This document shows positions 9,601 through 19,268 of a DNA stretch of 64,000 nt, piece by piece. The position numbers were made by a program, and so were the translations under genes. Each line of letters begins with the position of its first letter. Within the stretch, counting starts at the first letter, position 1. This DNA is from Gracilibacillus caseinilyticus (GTDB taxonomy: Bacteria; Bacillota; Bacilli; Bacillales; Amphibacillaceae), in assembly GCF_022919115.1 (NCBI RefSeq), contig NZ_CP095072.1, forward strand, positions 4,092,001-4,156,000. Direction: 5' to 3'. Under the pieces are notes generated by a model. The model did no database searches. It was not told the DNA's origin and saw only the letters and a list, made by a program, of their open reading frames with translations.

Positions 9601-10252
9601 TCTTATAATATGGATTATGTCAAGTAGAATTGTCTGGACATTGTGTTAATTTTGATAGATTTCACCTGCTTAGCAAAGCTCCGGAAATATGCTCCGCGTC
9701 CTGTGGGGTCGGCCTCAACTTCCTCAGAAAGCAGAGACCGCTTTCCTGCGGGATTTTCGGACGCGACTGATCCCACGGGAGTCTCCGCATATTTCCTACG
9801 CTTAATGGAAGTTCTACAACGATTGGAACAGCTAAAAGCAACAGTTCTAAGCATAATGTATTTGAAAATAAAGCAGCTATTATAGATTGTCACATGAGGA
9901 TATCAATCAATCTGTTTCCTCATGTCTCTGTTATAGATCTATACCCTAGCGCAGGCCAACCACGTAGACTCCTCATGCGTCAGCGCGAGCTGAAGATCCA
10001 CTTTGTCTGTGCCTGTGTCTGCTAGTATCGCTTCGAAGTACGCTTCCTTGGCACAAGGCAGCAAAGAAGCATTTCAAGTAGTAGCCTAGCAGAAGCCGTG
10101 CTCCACAAGGACGCGAAGTGGTTGGTAGAAGGCATCATACCTCTAACTACATTTCAAAATGGATGCAACGCTACTTGACATAATCCATATTATAGGTAGT
10201 TGTATATTATTTATGTTAGTTAGGACCGGGTGGGCTTTCCCGGTTTTTCTTA
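9601..10252. repeat. Composite palindromic MITE-like element with end terminator
   Basis: Terminal inverted repeats are CTTATAATATGGATTATGTCAAGTAG at 9602-9627, read in two overlapping pieces CTTATAATATGGATTATG and TATGTCAAGTAG, and the complementary CTACTTGACATAATCCATATTATAGG near 10172-10197. Inside are GC-rich hairpin modules sharing GGAAATATGCTCCGCGTCC and CGCGAAGTGGTTGG with other copies. Just outside the right end comes GTTAGTTAGG and a terminator-like hairpin ACCGGG/CCCGGT plus TTTTTC (about 10226-10252). No transposase is encoded. Open frames inside it read through the palindromes and are not genes. Confidence 0.8.
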
Positions 10253-10291
10253 GTTCATAATAGTTTATCTACGATCATTTGCTTCTGAATT

Positions 10292-10324
10292 AAAAAATCG
10301 TTCCTAAAGCGTGGAACGATTTTT
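10292..10324 (-). terminator. Terminator of the small membrane protein gene
   Basis: Arms AAAAATCGTTCC and GGAACGATTTTT around an 8-base loop, with T runs on both strands. It lies 38 bases beyond the stop codon at 10362. Confidence 0.85.
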
Positions 10325-10361
10325 ACATGACTCATTATAGTTATAACTTAAAACTTATAGG

Positions 10362-10592
10362 TTAGTTACGTTGTATTAGATACTTCTTAAACAGATGTCT
10401 GGTAGAATTTAAATGAGGAATTAGCGCAAATGTCCCTGCAATCACCGCGATTGCTAACATCCAAGTAAAGGTGTTCGGCAATGGTAATACATTACATAAC
10501 GACATGACCAGCACCGTTGCTAACGCTAATATTATCGACGTTAGGCGCAAAGTCTGACTAAGTAATTTTCTTTTTTTCCATGAACAATTCAT
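10362..10592 (-). CDS. Small membrane protein with two transmembrane segments, unknown
   Basis: The 76-residue product starts at 10592 after a perfect AGGAGG at seven bases. It has a basic N-terminus (WKKRKLL), two hydrophobic helices (about residues 15-33 and 42-60), and a basic tail (HLFKKYLIQRN). Positively charged ends suggest both termini face the cytoplasm. I do not recognise the family. The strong ribosome binding site and following terminator make it a real transcription unit. Confidence 0.7.
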   Translation of the reverse strand: MNCSWKKRKLLSQTLRLTSIILALATVLVMSLCNVLPLPNTFTWMLAIAVIAGTFALIPHLNSTRHLFKKYLIQRN

Positions 10593-10723
10593 TTGTAAAC
10601 CTCCTGTTAATACAAAGTATATTTACCACTATTTTTGGATTGTTAAACATAAAATATATTTCTCAGGGTTAGTCTTGGATTCCAAAGCATTATATTGATA
10701 TACTATTTTCGAGGTGATAGCAA

Positions 10724-10867
10724 ATGAAGCTGAAATCAATTGCTAAAAAAGGCGCTAAAGCGTGGATGAATATGGACCCCGCAAAGAAAGATAAAATTAA
10801 ACGCGAAGTTAGTAAAAAAGTTAAAAATAAATCTGCAAACAAGATGATTAAAAAGTTCTTTAAATAA
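10724..10867 (+). CDS. 47-residue highly basic peptide, unknown
   Basis: ATG 10724 follows GAGGTGATAG at good spacing, the frame runs 47 codons to TAA at 10865, and a clear terminator follows at 10895-10928. The peptide is rich in lysine (about a third of residues), with an MNMDPAKKDKIKR middle and a KMIKKFFK end. It has no cysteines, no signal peptide and no long hydrophobic segment. It is probably an amphipathic, nucleic-acid- or membrane-binding small protein. No family is recognised. Confidence 0.6.
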   Translation: MKLKSIAKKGAKAWMNMDPAKKDKIKREVSKKVKNKSANKMIKKFFK

Positions 10868-10894
10868 TTTGTAAACTTACAGGCAGACCCTCAA

Positions 10895-10928
10895 ACACTA
10901 AGATCCAAATGTATCTTAGTGTTTTTAT
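10895..10928 (+). terminator. Terminator after the basic peptide gene
   Basis: Ten-base arms ACACTAAGAT/ATCTTAGTGT with an 8-base loop, followed by TTTTATTT. Confidence 0.88.
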
Positions 10929-11149
10929 TTAAAATCCATAACTTAGTTACACCCTCTTTACTTGCTTACATTTCACTTTACCTTTCATAAATCATGCACA
11001 TAAAGAAGAAGTAATCCAGCGCTGAATCTTACACAATATATAAAAAAATAAATACATAAGATGCCATAAAACAGGAAAAATTAAGCTGTACCTTAAGATA
11101 CAAGTGACCTTGTATAATGGTTCCAAAACTAAACAGAGGAGTGAAAGAT

Positions 11150-11905
11150 ATGGAAAAGCTATCTGGAAAAATCGCCTTGATTACTGGTGGAGCTGGTGGT
11201 ATCGGTAAAGTAACGGCAAAGAGATTCCTAAAAGAAGGAGCGAAGGTGATTTTAGTAGATTTATTCCAAGAAGCACTTGATGATGCTAAGGATGCATTAG
11301 ATGCTCATGGAGAAGTAATGACAGTTCAAGCTGATGTTTCTAAAGAGGCAGATGTTGAAAACTATGTAAATAAAACGGTCGAGAAATTCGGGACAATAGA
11401 CATATTCTTTAATAACGCAGGTATAGAAGGAAAAGTAGCACCAATTGTTGAACAAGATGTAGCTGATCTTGATAAAGTACTTAGTGTAAATGTGCGTGGT
11501 ATCTTTTTGGGTTTAAAATACGTATTGCCTGTTTTGACGAAACAAGGTTATGGAAGTGTTATTAACACATCTTCAGTAGCAGGTTTAAGCGGAAGTCCCG
11601 GGGTAGCTCCTTATATCGCTTCTAAACATGCTGTCGTAGGGCTAACGAAAACAGCGGCGCTTGAGGCGGCAAGTGCCAATGTTCGAGTTAATTCTATTCA
11701 CCCATCGCCAGTCAATACAAGAATGATGCGTTCTTTAGAAAAAGGAATGAATACAGATGAAGAATCTCTAGCACAAACTATTCCATTAGGACGTTACGGA
11801 GAATCTAGCGACATCTCCAATTTAGTTTTGTTTCTTGCTAGTGATGAAAGTGAATTTATTACTGGTGGACAATATCGTGTAGACGGTGGAATGGGTGCCT
11901 TATAA
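11150..11905 (+). CDS. Short-chain dehydrogenase/reductase
   Basis: NAD(P)-dependent oxidoreductase of the classical SDR family. The 251-residue protein has the cofactor motif TGGAGGIG near residues 12-19, NNAG near 88, the catalytic Ser in NTSSVAG near 140 and the catalytic pair in YIASK near 153-157. The C-terminal FITGGQYRVDGG is typical of the FabG/BDH-like group. Start ATG 11150 follows GAGGAG; a TATAAT sequence at 11113-11118 is a likely -10. The substrate cannot be inferred. It stands alone with a terminator after it. Confidence 0.85.
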   Translation: MEKLSGKIALITGGAGGIGKVTAKRFLKEGAKVILVDLFQEALDDAKDALDAHGEVMTVQADVSKEADVENYVNKTVEKFGTIDIFFNNAGIEGKVAPIVEQDVADLDKVLSVNVRGIFLGLKYVLPVLTKQGYGSVINTSSVAGLSGSPGVAPYIASKHAVVGLTKTAALEAASANVRVNSIHPSPVNTRMMRSLEKGMNTDEESLAQTIPLGRYGESSDISNLVLFLASDESEFITGGQYRVDGGMGAL

Positions 11906-11948
11906 TTTATAATTAAGTCAGGAACTAAAAGGTATCTTAACTACAATA

Positions 11949-12007
11949 ATAGCCGAACTTAACACGATTTTTCATTTAACCTGCTTGTTAGTTCGGTTAT
12001 TTATTTT
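11949..12007 (+). terminator. Terminator after the SDR gene
   Basis: Imperfect arms ATAGCCGAACTTAACA and TGTTAGTTCGGTTAT with a 21-base loop, followed by TTATTTTA. Confidence 0.65.
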
Positions 12008-12703
12008 ATGCTACATCCAAAACTGCTGCGAAGTACCTCCTCGCACATTCTTGGAAATAGAAGCTGTCAGTTAGACATATCCCACTCCTTTTCAAGAAAC
12101 GGATTAGGCTATAGAACATTTCAGTTGGACCACCCCACTTCTCTTCATACACTCAACAGTTAGAATGACAGGAAGTTTTTACTTCACTGTTTCCTTCAAC
12201 TCCTAACTAGTTTAAAATTAATTATCGCTTGATCGTTCGTTTCTATACATACTTTTGCTATGTCTAATCCGTTAGTTCTGTCTTTCTATTCTTTGCCGCA
12301 AAGACATACTCCCTCAATTTCACTCGATTTATTACAAATGCTCGTTTATTCTCAGGATTTCAAATCACTTACTCCCGCATGCCGATCATATAATCATTAA
12401 GACAGGACTAATCGGTAATGCCTGGTTTGCTTTATACTACTATTTCCGAAAGATTTCGTATGGAAGATTGCAGTTATTTAATTAATCTCTTAAACCATTC
12501 TCATTGGTTACAAATGAGAGAAGACGTTCTATGATGATTCACATACATTCCAGATAGAATATTTCCAAGTGATAACTTTTTTTGATTATTTGAAGGATTT
12601 TGATTTCCTGTATAGAAATGATAGTTAGTGGATTATTTTTATTATAAAATGAAGCTAATTTGTTTGTTCACATCTAAATAAAAAGGATGGGAGTTTTATA
12701 AAA
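12008..12703. other. Gene-poor interval
   Basis: Nearly 700 bases without a credible open frame on either strand. It lacks the palindromic repeat signature found in other gaps, and I recognise no RNA element. The composition is AT-rich with scattered short direct repeats. It may be decayed coding sequence. A possible ribosome binding site AAGGATGGGAG occurs at the very end, before the gene at 12704. Confidence 0.5.
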
Positions 12704-13630
12704 ATGGACTTTATTATACCTGAAGAGAAAAAAACTAGAGTCATTATTAATACGGACGCCAAGAATGAAGTGGATGATCAGTTTGCAATTGTTCATGCAA
12801 TTCTATCCTATTCATTTGAAATTCATGGAATCATTCCTGCACATTTCGGTAATCACAAATCAAATACAAGCTTACAAGACAGTTATGACGAAACAATGTT
12901 ACTGCTAAACTTAATCGGATGTAACAATAAATTTCGTATCGAAACTGGCGCAGCACACGCAATGCCAGATGAAGAGACAGCTAAAGATTCACCTGGAGCG
13001 AGATTAATTATTGAAGAAGCACTAAAAAAGGATAATCGTCCTCTATATATAGCATTCTATGGACCACTTACGGATATGGCCTCTGCGTTACTAATAGAAC
13101 CAAAGATTGCACAAAAGAATATAAAGGTGATCTGGATCGGTGGAGGAGATTGGCCATCTGGAGGTCGCGAATATAATGTATCAAACGATATTCATGCAGC
13201 AAATGTAGTACTCAAATCTAACCTTGAAGTATGGCAAATACCTAGAAATGTCTATCGCATGATGCCTGTTAGCTATGCAGAGCTGATGGACAAAGTATAT
13301 CCAAATGGAGAAATTGGTAAGTATCTAGTAGAACAGGTTATAGATTTTAACAATGAAAGTGTATCAAGACCTTCAGAATACCGAATACTAGGTGATTCAC
13401 CAGCTGTTGGTGTATTATTATTTGACGATTGCGGTAAATGGAAATGGGAGCCTGCTCCAGTTTTTGATCAAAATATGAATTATGTTCATTCCGGTAAATA
13501 TCGTCCAATCAAAGTGTATGAAACGATTGATTCTCGATTTATCCTTGAAGATTTCTATGCAAAGTTAAAACTATTTTTCAAAAAAAGCACCGAGAATGAT
13601 GAAAGCAAAACAAAAATAGAAAAAGCTTAA
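12704..13630 (+). CDS. Nucleoside hydrolase (IUNH family)
   Basis: Hydrolyses the N-glycosidic bond of nucleosides for salvage. The 308-residue protein begins with INTDAKNEVDDQFA near residue 15, the variant of the calcium-binding N/DxDxxxDD motif of the inosine-uridine hydrolase fold. It also has FYGPLTDMA near 124, IGGGDWPSGG near 147 and FNVS-like YNVSNDIHAA near 160, which supply the remaining metal and ribose contacts. The length is usual. Ribosome binding site GGATGGGAG, ATG at 12704. The gene ends inside a bidirectional terminator shared with the convergent tRNA gene. Substrate preference is unknown; some family members act on other glycosides. Confidence 0.8.
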   Translation: MDFIIPEEKKTRVIINTDAKNEVDDQFAIVHAILSYSFEIHGIIPAHFGNHKSNTSLQDSYDETMLLLNLIGCNNKFRIETGAAHAMPDEETAKDSPGARLIIEEALKKDNRPLYIAFYGPLTDMASALLIEPKIAQKNIKVIWIGGGDWPSGGREYNVSNDIHAANVVLKSNLEVWQIPRNVYRMMPVSYAELMDKVYPNGEIGKYLVEQVIDFNNESVSRPSEYRILGDSPAVGVLLFDDCGKWKWEPAPVFDQNMNYVHSGKYRPIKVYETIDSRFILEDFYAKLKLFFKKSTENDESKTKIEKA

Positions 13631-13650
13631 TATAATGAATTAAGCTTTTT
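13620..13650. terminator. Bidirectional terminator between nucleoside hydrolase and tRNA-Arg
   Basis: Perfect 11-base arms AAAAAGCTTAA/TTAAGCTTTTT with a 9-base loop and T runs on both strands, overlapping the hydrolase stop codon. Confidence 0.88.
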
Positions 13651-13664
13651 CCATTTACAGATAA

Positions 13665-13737
13665 CGCGCCCGGAGGGATTCGAACCCCCGACACATGGTA
13701 CCGGAAACCATTGCTCTATCCCCTGAGCTACGGGCGC
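13665..13737 (-). tRNA. tRNA-Arg, anticodon CCG
   Basis: The minus strand folds into a complete cloverleaf: acceptor GCGCCCG/CGGGCGC, D stem GCTC/GAGC, anticodon stem ATGGT/ACCAT with loop TTCCGGT (anticodon CCG, reading CGG), and T arm with GGTTCGAATCC. The discriminator base is G, and CCA is not encoded. No other RNA gene lies beside it. It has its own promoter upstream and shares the terminator downstream. Confidence 0.96.
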
Positions 13738-13778
13738 ATATTTATAATGTGCGCACCATTAAAAACGCGACAAGAATA

Positions 13779-13807
13779 ATTATAACCAATTCTTCGTATA
13801 ATTTCAA
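13779..13807 (-). promoter_or_regulatory. Sigma-A promoter of tRNA-Arg
   Basis: Minus strand TTGAAA (13802-13807), 17-base spacer, TATAAT (13779-13784), about 40 bases before the tRNA 5' end. Confidence 0.8.
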
Positions 13808-13891
13808 TACATACCTCACAAGATAAATATTTATGGCGAAACGTTTAAAGCAGAAGGGTTAAGGGTAGGATGAAATTAGACAATCAAATCT

Positions 13892-13921
13892 TTTGACCTT
13901 TTTTGACCTTTCCGTTAAGAT
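13892..13921 (+). promoter_or_regulatory. clpP promoter overlapped by a CtsR operator
   Basis: The tandem heptad TTTGACCTTTTTTGACCT at 13892-13909 is the CtsR box (AGGTCAAA-NN-AGGTCAAA on the other strand). It overlaps the -35 TTGACC (13893-13898); the -10 TAAGAT lies at 13916-13921 with 17 bases between. CtsR bound here would block polymerase until heat or protein stress inactivates it. Confidence 0.92.
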
Positions 13922-13965
13922 GAAATTAGTAAATGAAACTATGTGTATTGAAGGAGGAATTTTCA

Positions 13966-14562
13966 ATGAATTTAATTCCAACAGTTATTGAACAAACAAA
14001 CCGAGGCGAACGTGCATATGACATTTATTCTCGCCTATTAAAAGACAGAATTATTATGCTAGGAAGCGGCATTGATGACAATGTGTCTAACAGTATTGTA
14101 GCACAATTGTTATTCTTAACGGCAGAAGATCCTGATAAAGATATTTCTTTATACATTAACTCACCAGGTGGTTCCATTACAGCAGGTATGGCCATCTATG
14201 ATACGATGCAATTCATCAAACCTAATGTTTCTACCATCTGTATCGGTATGGCGGCCTCTATGGGTGCTTTCCTACTTGCAGCAGGTGAGCCTGGTAAACG
14301 TTATGCACTGCCAAACAGTGAAGTAATGATTCACCAGCCACTAGGTGGTACACAAGGTCAAGCGTCTGATATTCAGATTCATGCAAATCGTATTATCGAG
14401 ATGCGTAAAAAACTAAACCAAATCCTTGCGGAACGAACTGGTCAACCGCTAGAAGTAATCGAAAAAGATACAGATCGTGATAATTTCATGACGGCTGAAC
14501 GTGCAAAAGAATATGGGTTAATCGATAAAGTAATGGAACACAAACCATCTGATTTAAATTAA
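13966..14562 (+). CDS. clpP: ATP-dependent Clp protease proteolytic subunit
   Basis: Serine peptidase that forms the double-heptamer chamber used with ClpC, ClpX or ClpE. The 198-residue protein has catalytic Ser98 in GMAASMG, His123 in MIHQPLGG and an Asp in DRDNF near 172. Length and the N-terminus [19 protein letters not shown] are those of Bacillus ClpP. ATG 13966 was chosen because AAGGAGGAA precedes it; an ATG 33 bases upstream has no ribosome binding site. The gene is monocistronic, between a CtsR-controlled promoter and a strong terminator. Confidence 0.98.
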   Translation: MNLIPTVIEQTNRGERAYDIYSRLLKDRIIMLGSGIDDNVSNSIVAQLLFLTAEDPDKDISLYINSPGGSITAGMAIYDTMQFIKPNVSTICIGMAASMGAFLLAAGEPGKRYALPNSEVMIHQPLGGTQGQASDIQIHANRIIEMRKKLNQILAERTGQPLEVIEKDTDRDNFMTAERAKEYGLIDKVMEHKPSDLN

Positions 14563-14572
14563 GTTAGGTTAG

Positions 14573-14607
14573 AAAAAGTGGCGTAGTTTTTACTCGCCAC
14601 TTTTTTT
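14573..14607 (+). terminator. clpP terminator
   Basis: Arms AAAAGTGGCG/CGCCACTTTT with an 11-base loop and seven Ts. Confidence 0.92.
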
Positions 14608-14660
14608 GTTTATACGTACGGAGCAGTATACAAAAACATGAATAATTTCATAATTACCAC

Positions 14661-14757
14661 TAAAATGACCTCTAAGCCAGTTGACATAATTCGTATTACA
14701 GATAGTTGTATATATACTTACGTTAGTTAGGCCGGGCGGGTTTGCCCGGTCTTTTTC
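14661..14757 (+). repeat. Right end of the palindromic repeat with its terminator
   Basis: GTTGACATAATTCGTATTAC matches the terminal repeat, followed by TTAGTTAGG and the hairpin GCCGGGC/GCCCGGT with CTTTTTC. The rest of the element is missing. The same order, end then GTTAGTTAGG then terminator, occurs at 10172-10252 and in reverse at 50242-50310. Confidence 0.75.
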
Positions 14758-14760
14758 TTC

Positions 14761-15018
14761 TTAATTAATTCCTTCAGCAAATGTCGATAATTCCGCAAGT
14801 GCTTCTTCCTCATCACTTCCATCAGTAATAATTTTAATACTGCTGCCTTTTGATAACGCTAAACTCATTAAACCCATAATACTTTTTGCATTAATCTGCC
14901 TGTTTTCCTTCTCGATGAAAATTTCAGACGTGAAGCTGTTTGCTTTCTGAACAAATTGAGCTGCTGGTCTTGCTTGTAAACCCGGTTCTACACCAATAAC
15001 AATTTCTTTCTCTAACAT
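14761..15018 (-). CDS. crh: Catabolite repression HPr-like protein
   Basis: An 85-residue HPr paralogue that cannot accept phosphate from enzyme I because residue 15 is Gln (GLQARPAA) where HPr has His. The regulatory Ser46 is kept in AKSIMGLMSL; HPrK, encoded at 23541-24506, phosphorylates it so that Crh can act as CcpA cofactor. Crh also binds YvcK in B. subtilis. The gene keeps the B. subtilis order rapZ-yvcK-whiA-crh. Start ATG 15018 follows GGGAGGGG. Confidence 0.96.
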   Translation of the reverse strand: MLEKEIVIGVEPGLQARPAAQFVQKANSFTSEIFIEKENRQINAKSIMGLMSLALSKGSSIKIITDGSDEEEALAELSTFAEGIN

Positions 15019-15163
15019 GATTTACCCCTCCCGAAAGTAAGCGTTATCATTTTATCTTATTATAAGATAACCCATATTATTCCTATTATGCAAGTATCAA
15101 CATTTCCAAAAGGTAAACTTCTGCGCGATTTAAATCCCGCAGAAGTTAACTTCAACACAAATG

Positions 15164-16111
15164 CTACTGACTCGATACTTCCTCATTTCTTAACTGGTCA
15201 GCAAATTGATCGATTTTTTTCAAACGATGGTTAATACCCGACTTACTTATCTTCCCGCCAGACACCATTTCACCTAATTCTTTAAGTGACACATCCTGAT
15301 GCTCCATCCGTAAACGGGCAATTTCTTGTAATTTGTCAGGCAATGCCTCTAACCCGACTGTCTTATCAATAAATCGGATATTCTCCATCTGTCGAAAAGC
15401 AGCACCAATTGTTTTATTCAAATTAGCCGTTTCACAATTGACCAGTCGATTTACAGAATTACGCATATCACGCACGATTCTCACATCTTCAAATTTAAAC
15501 AAAGCTTGATGTGCACCCATGTAATTCAACAGCTCGGTAATTTTTTCGGCTTCTTTAATATACGTGATAAAACCTTTTTTCCGTTCTAAAATACGTGCAT
15601 GTAAGTTATATTCATTCAATAAATCACATAATGATTGATTGTGCTCTTCATGAAAATTATATATTTCTAAATGATAGGAAGAAGTTTCTGGGTTATTCAC
15701 AGAGCCGCCAGCTAAAAAGGCGCCACGTAAATACGATCGTCTGCAACATTGCTTCTCCGTATACTTCGAAGAAATAGTTCGAATAAATTGTAATGGCTCT
15801 ACTAATATTTCGAGATCATGGAGCATCTCCTTGACTCCTTCATTCATTCGCACGATATAGACGTTGTTTTTCTTCAATTTCATTTTCTTACGCACAAGTA
15901 ACTCTACTGGTATATCATAAATGGATTTAATCAGCGTGTAAATCCGGCGCGCAATGGCAGCATTCTCTGTTTGAACGTCTAATGAATAGGCATTTCTTGA
16001 CAACGAAATGGCTCCGTTCATCCGTATCAGTGCTGCTAATTCCGCTTGTTGGCAGCAATCATCACTTTCTATCTTTGTTAATTCTTTTTTTATATCTGCT
16101 GCAAAAGACAA
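15164..16111 (-). CDS. whiA: Sporulation/cell-division regulator WhiA
   Basis: DNA-binding protein with an N-terminal LAGLIDADG-like domain and a C-terminal helix-turn-helix. Visible landmarks in the 315 residues are [15 protein letters not shown] near 19, [15 protein letters not shown] near 124, and the DNA-binding end [21 protein letters not shown] near 275-295. In B. subtilis it affects division and chromosome segregation. The start is TTG at 16111, directly after GGAGGGAGAAAG; no ATG serves as well. It lies 40 bases after yvcK, in the rapZ-yvcK-whiA-crh cluster. Confidence 0.95.
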   Translation of the reverse strand: MSFAADIKKELTKIESDDCCQQAELAALIRMNGAISLSRNAYSLDVQTENAAIARRIYTLIKSIYDIPVELLVRKKMKLKKNNVYIVRMNEGVKEMLHDLEILVEPLQFIRTISSKYTEKQCCRRSYLRGAFLAGGSVNNPETSSYHLEIYNFHEEHNQSLCDLLNEYNLHARILERKKGFITYIKEAEKITELLNYMGAHQALFKFEDVRIVRDMRNSVNRLVNCETANLNKTIGAAFRQMENIRFIDKTVGLEALPDKLQEIARLRMEHQDVSLKELGEMVSGGKISKSGINHRLKKIDQFADQLRNEEVSSQ

Positions 16112-16151
16112 CTTTCTCCCTCCCCTCTACCACACAGAAAACTCCACTTGC

Positions 16152-17105
16152 TTATGTTAAGGAACAAAGCACATTAGCTACTTTATCCGTGTCATGCCGC
16201 AAGGAATGATTTAATTCTTTGACAATATCCGCTTCGATAATCTCGAGCCCCATATCACGCAACCTGTCCAGGTCGTATTTAACCGGTTCTGCATTCTCTT
16301 CTGCATAAACCATTTGTACATCCTTCGCGATCGTCTGATTGTGCACAATAACCGCCTGAATACAGTCATCCCCTATATGTTCGGTAATTGCTTTAACATG
16401 GTCAGATGCCGTATAATGATTTGTTTCACCAGCCTGAGTCATCACATTACAGACGTACACCACTTTCGCCTTGGTCGCACGTAATGCTTCTCCAATCTGA
16501 GGTACGATTAAATTAGGCAGCGTACTAGTATATAAACTGCCAGGTGCTATCACGACTAAATCAGCGTCATGAATCGCGGTTACTGCTTCTGGTAAAGGCA
16601 ACACAGGGTTTGGCTTTAAAAATACTCGTTTAATCCGTTTATTCGCTTTAGGAATATTCGATTCCCCTACTACTACTTCACCATCTTCATATTCCGCATG
16701 CAAGAACATATTCTGATTCGCAATCGGATAAATATTTCCTTTGACGTTTAATACTCTCGATATTTCTTTTATTCCGTTATAGAAATCGCCTGTCACAGAA
16801 GTCATAGCAGCTAATAGCAGATTACCCATCGAATGACCGGAAAGACCATTACCTTTCGTAAAACGATGCTGAAATAAATCCATTAACATTGGTTCAACAT
16901 CAGATAGTGCTGCAATGACATTCCGGATATCTCCTGGGGCAGGCATTTCCATTTCTGTGCGTAGTCGCCCGGAACTGCCACCATCATCTGCAACAGTTAC
17001 AATTGCCGACAACTCGATGGGTTGTTGTTTTAAACCACGTAAGATAACCGGCATTCCTGTACCGCCACCAATGACGACGATTTTTTTTGGAGTCTTTGAT
17101 GTCAT
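16152..17105 (-). CDS. yvcK: YvcK/CofD-like gluconeogenesis factor
   Basis: A 317-residue member of the CofD-like family that binds UDP-sugars and is needed for morphology on gluconeogenic carbon sources in B. subtilis. It starts IVVIGGGTGMPVILRGL, the nucleotide-binding loop, followed by TVADDGGSSGRL near residue 38 and GHSMGNLLLA near 95. It begins two bases after the rapZ stop, so translation is probably coupled. The adjacent crh encodes a known YvcK partner. Confidence 0.95.
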   Translation of the reverse strand: MTSKTPKKIVVIGGGTGMPVILRGLKQQPIELSAIVTVADDGGSSGRLRTEMEMPAPGDIRNVIAALSDVEPMLMDLFQHRFTKGNGLSGHSMGNLLLAAMTSVTGDFYNGIKEISRVLNVKGNIYPIANQNMFLHAEYEDGEVVVGESNIPKANKRIKRVFLKPNPVLPLPEAVTAIHDADLVVIAPGSLYTSTLPNLIVPQIGEALRATKAKVVYVCNVMTQAGETNHYTASDHVKAITEHIGDDCIQAVIVHNQTIAKDVQMVYAEENAEPVKYDLDRLRDMGLEIIEADIVKELNHSLRHDTDKVANVLCSLT

Positions 17106-17107
17106 AA

Positions 17108-17989
17108 TTAACCCTTTCGTTTCTCTATATCACGATGACTAACATGTGTGACATAATTTTTTTGGAAATACTTTGCTAAATGTTCCGCTATCGCTACCGA
17201 CCGATGTTGACCACCAGTACAGCCAATCGCAATGACCAATTGTGTCTTACCCTCACGTTTATACTGAGGCAGCATAAATTCTAACAGGTCAATCATCTTT
17301 TCGATAAATTTCTGTGTATCCGACCATTTAAAAACATATGATGAAACTTCTGAACTTAGTCCTGTCAGCGGACGCATCTGTTCGACATAATGTGGATTAG
17401 GTAAGAAACGAACATCAAAGACAAGATCTGCGTCAATTGGCAAACCATATTTAAAACCGAAGGAAAGTGTGTGAACTGAGAAAATCTCCTGGTCTTTTTT
17501 ACTATATCGCTGCACTATTTCTTCACGTAATTCCTTTGGTTTCAATTGAGAAGTATCGATAAAATGCTGTGCACGCCCTCTTAATTCATCCAGTATTTTT
17601 CTTTCCGCATGAATCCCTTCTAATGGTAATCCATCTTGTGCCAATGGATGTGAACGTCGCGTTTCTTTATATCGTGAAACTAAGACGTGATCACTGGCAT
17701 CCAGGAAAAGGATATGTTCTTCCAGCCATTTTTCCTGACCCAGGGCATCCAGTGCTTCAAAAAGAGTATCAAAAAATTCTCTTCCTCGTAAATCCATGAC
17801 AAGTGCTACCTTTTGAATCGTATTGGTGGCATCCTTCATTAATTCCAGAAATTTTGGCAAAAGGGCTGGCGGCAAGTTATCGACACAGTAATAGCCCAAA
17901 TCTTCAAAGCTTTGAACAGCTACTGTCTTTCCTGCTCCTGACATACCTGTAATAATGACTAATTTAATTTCATCCGTTTGTCTCCCCAT
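17108..17989 (-). CDS. rapZ: RNase adapter / nucleotide-binding protein RapZ (YvcJ)
   Basis: A 293-residue P-loop protein: Walker A GMSGAGKT near residue 15, CVDNLPP near 33, and the C-terminal [17 protein letters not shown] near 260 that forms the small-molecule site. In enterobacteria RapZ senses glucosamine-6-phosphate; in Bacillus YvcJ hydrolyses GTP and affects competence. ATG 17989 was preferred over the TTG one codon earlier because of its spacing from GAGGGGGG. The Nudix gene yvcI that precedes it in B. subtilis is missing here. Confidence 0.95.
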   Translation of the reverse strand: MGRQTDEIKLVIITGMSGAGKTVAVQSFEDLGYYCVDNLPPALLPKFLELMKDATNTIQKVALVMDLRGREFFDTLFEALDALGQEKWLEEHILFLDASDHVLVSRYKETRRSHPLAQDGLPLEGIHAERKILDELRGRAQHFIDTSQLKPKELREEIVQRYSKKDQEIFSVHTLSFGFKYGLPIDADLVFDVRFLPNPHYVEQMRPLTGLSSEVSSYVFKWSDTQKFIEKMIDLLEFMLPQYKREGKTQLVIAIGCTGGQHRSVAIAEHLAKYFQKNYVTHVSHRDIEKRKG

Positions 17990-18078
17990 CAAACAACCCC
18001 CCTCGCTTTCGCTACTAGTATGTAACGACTCAACTATTATATTTACTATTATACACGGAGAAATTGCTGTCTACCACC

Positions 18079-18112
18079 AAAAAAAATTGGCATAGGTTGT
18101 GAAACCTATGCC
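18079..18112 (-). terminator. trxB terminator
   Basis: Minus-strand arms GGCATAGGTT/AACCTATGCC followed by AATTTTTTTT. It separates trxB from the rapZ cluster. Confidence 0.93.
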
Positions 18113-18237
18113 GTCAAGTTCTATATTTATTAAAAAGGGGGTCAATTAGTTAATTACATTATATCTAATTAATGTTTCGTCCGTGTTACAACCGCGTTAA
18201 TTTCTAATTACGTGTGTATTTCGAAAAGATTACAGGA

Positions 18238-19206
<969 letters not shown>

Positions 19207-19268
19207 TCAATTGTTCTCTCTATTATGATATGGACGGTACAAAAGGTCTACTAATCTGCTCATTTATG

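Noticed and set aside
9615-9893. Two overlapping frames of 80-92 codons on opposite strands (for example SASTSSESRDRFPAGFSDAT)
   Set aside because: Both translate the GC-rich palindromic module of the repeat. Mirror-image frames with similar peptides on both strands are the mark of an inverted repeat and not of a gene.
11041-11118. MerR-type operator before the SDR gene (GTACCTTAAGATAC)
   Set aside because: The dyad is short with one mismatch and I could not place a convincing -35 at the long spacing such promoters need.
14611-14760. Possible small RNA gene between clpP and crh
   Set aside because: The GC hairpin with a T run matches the end terminator of the palindromic repeat family, so no separate RNA gene is needed.
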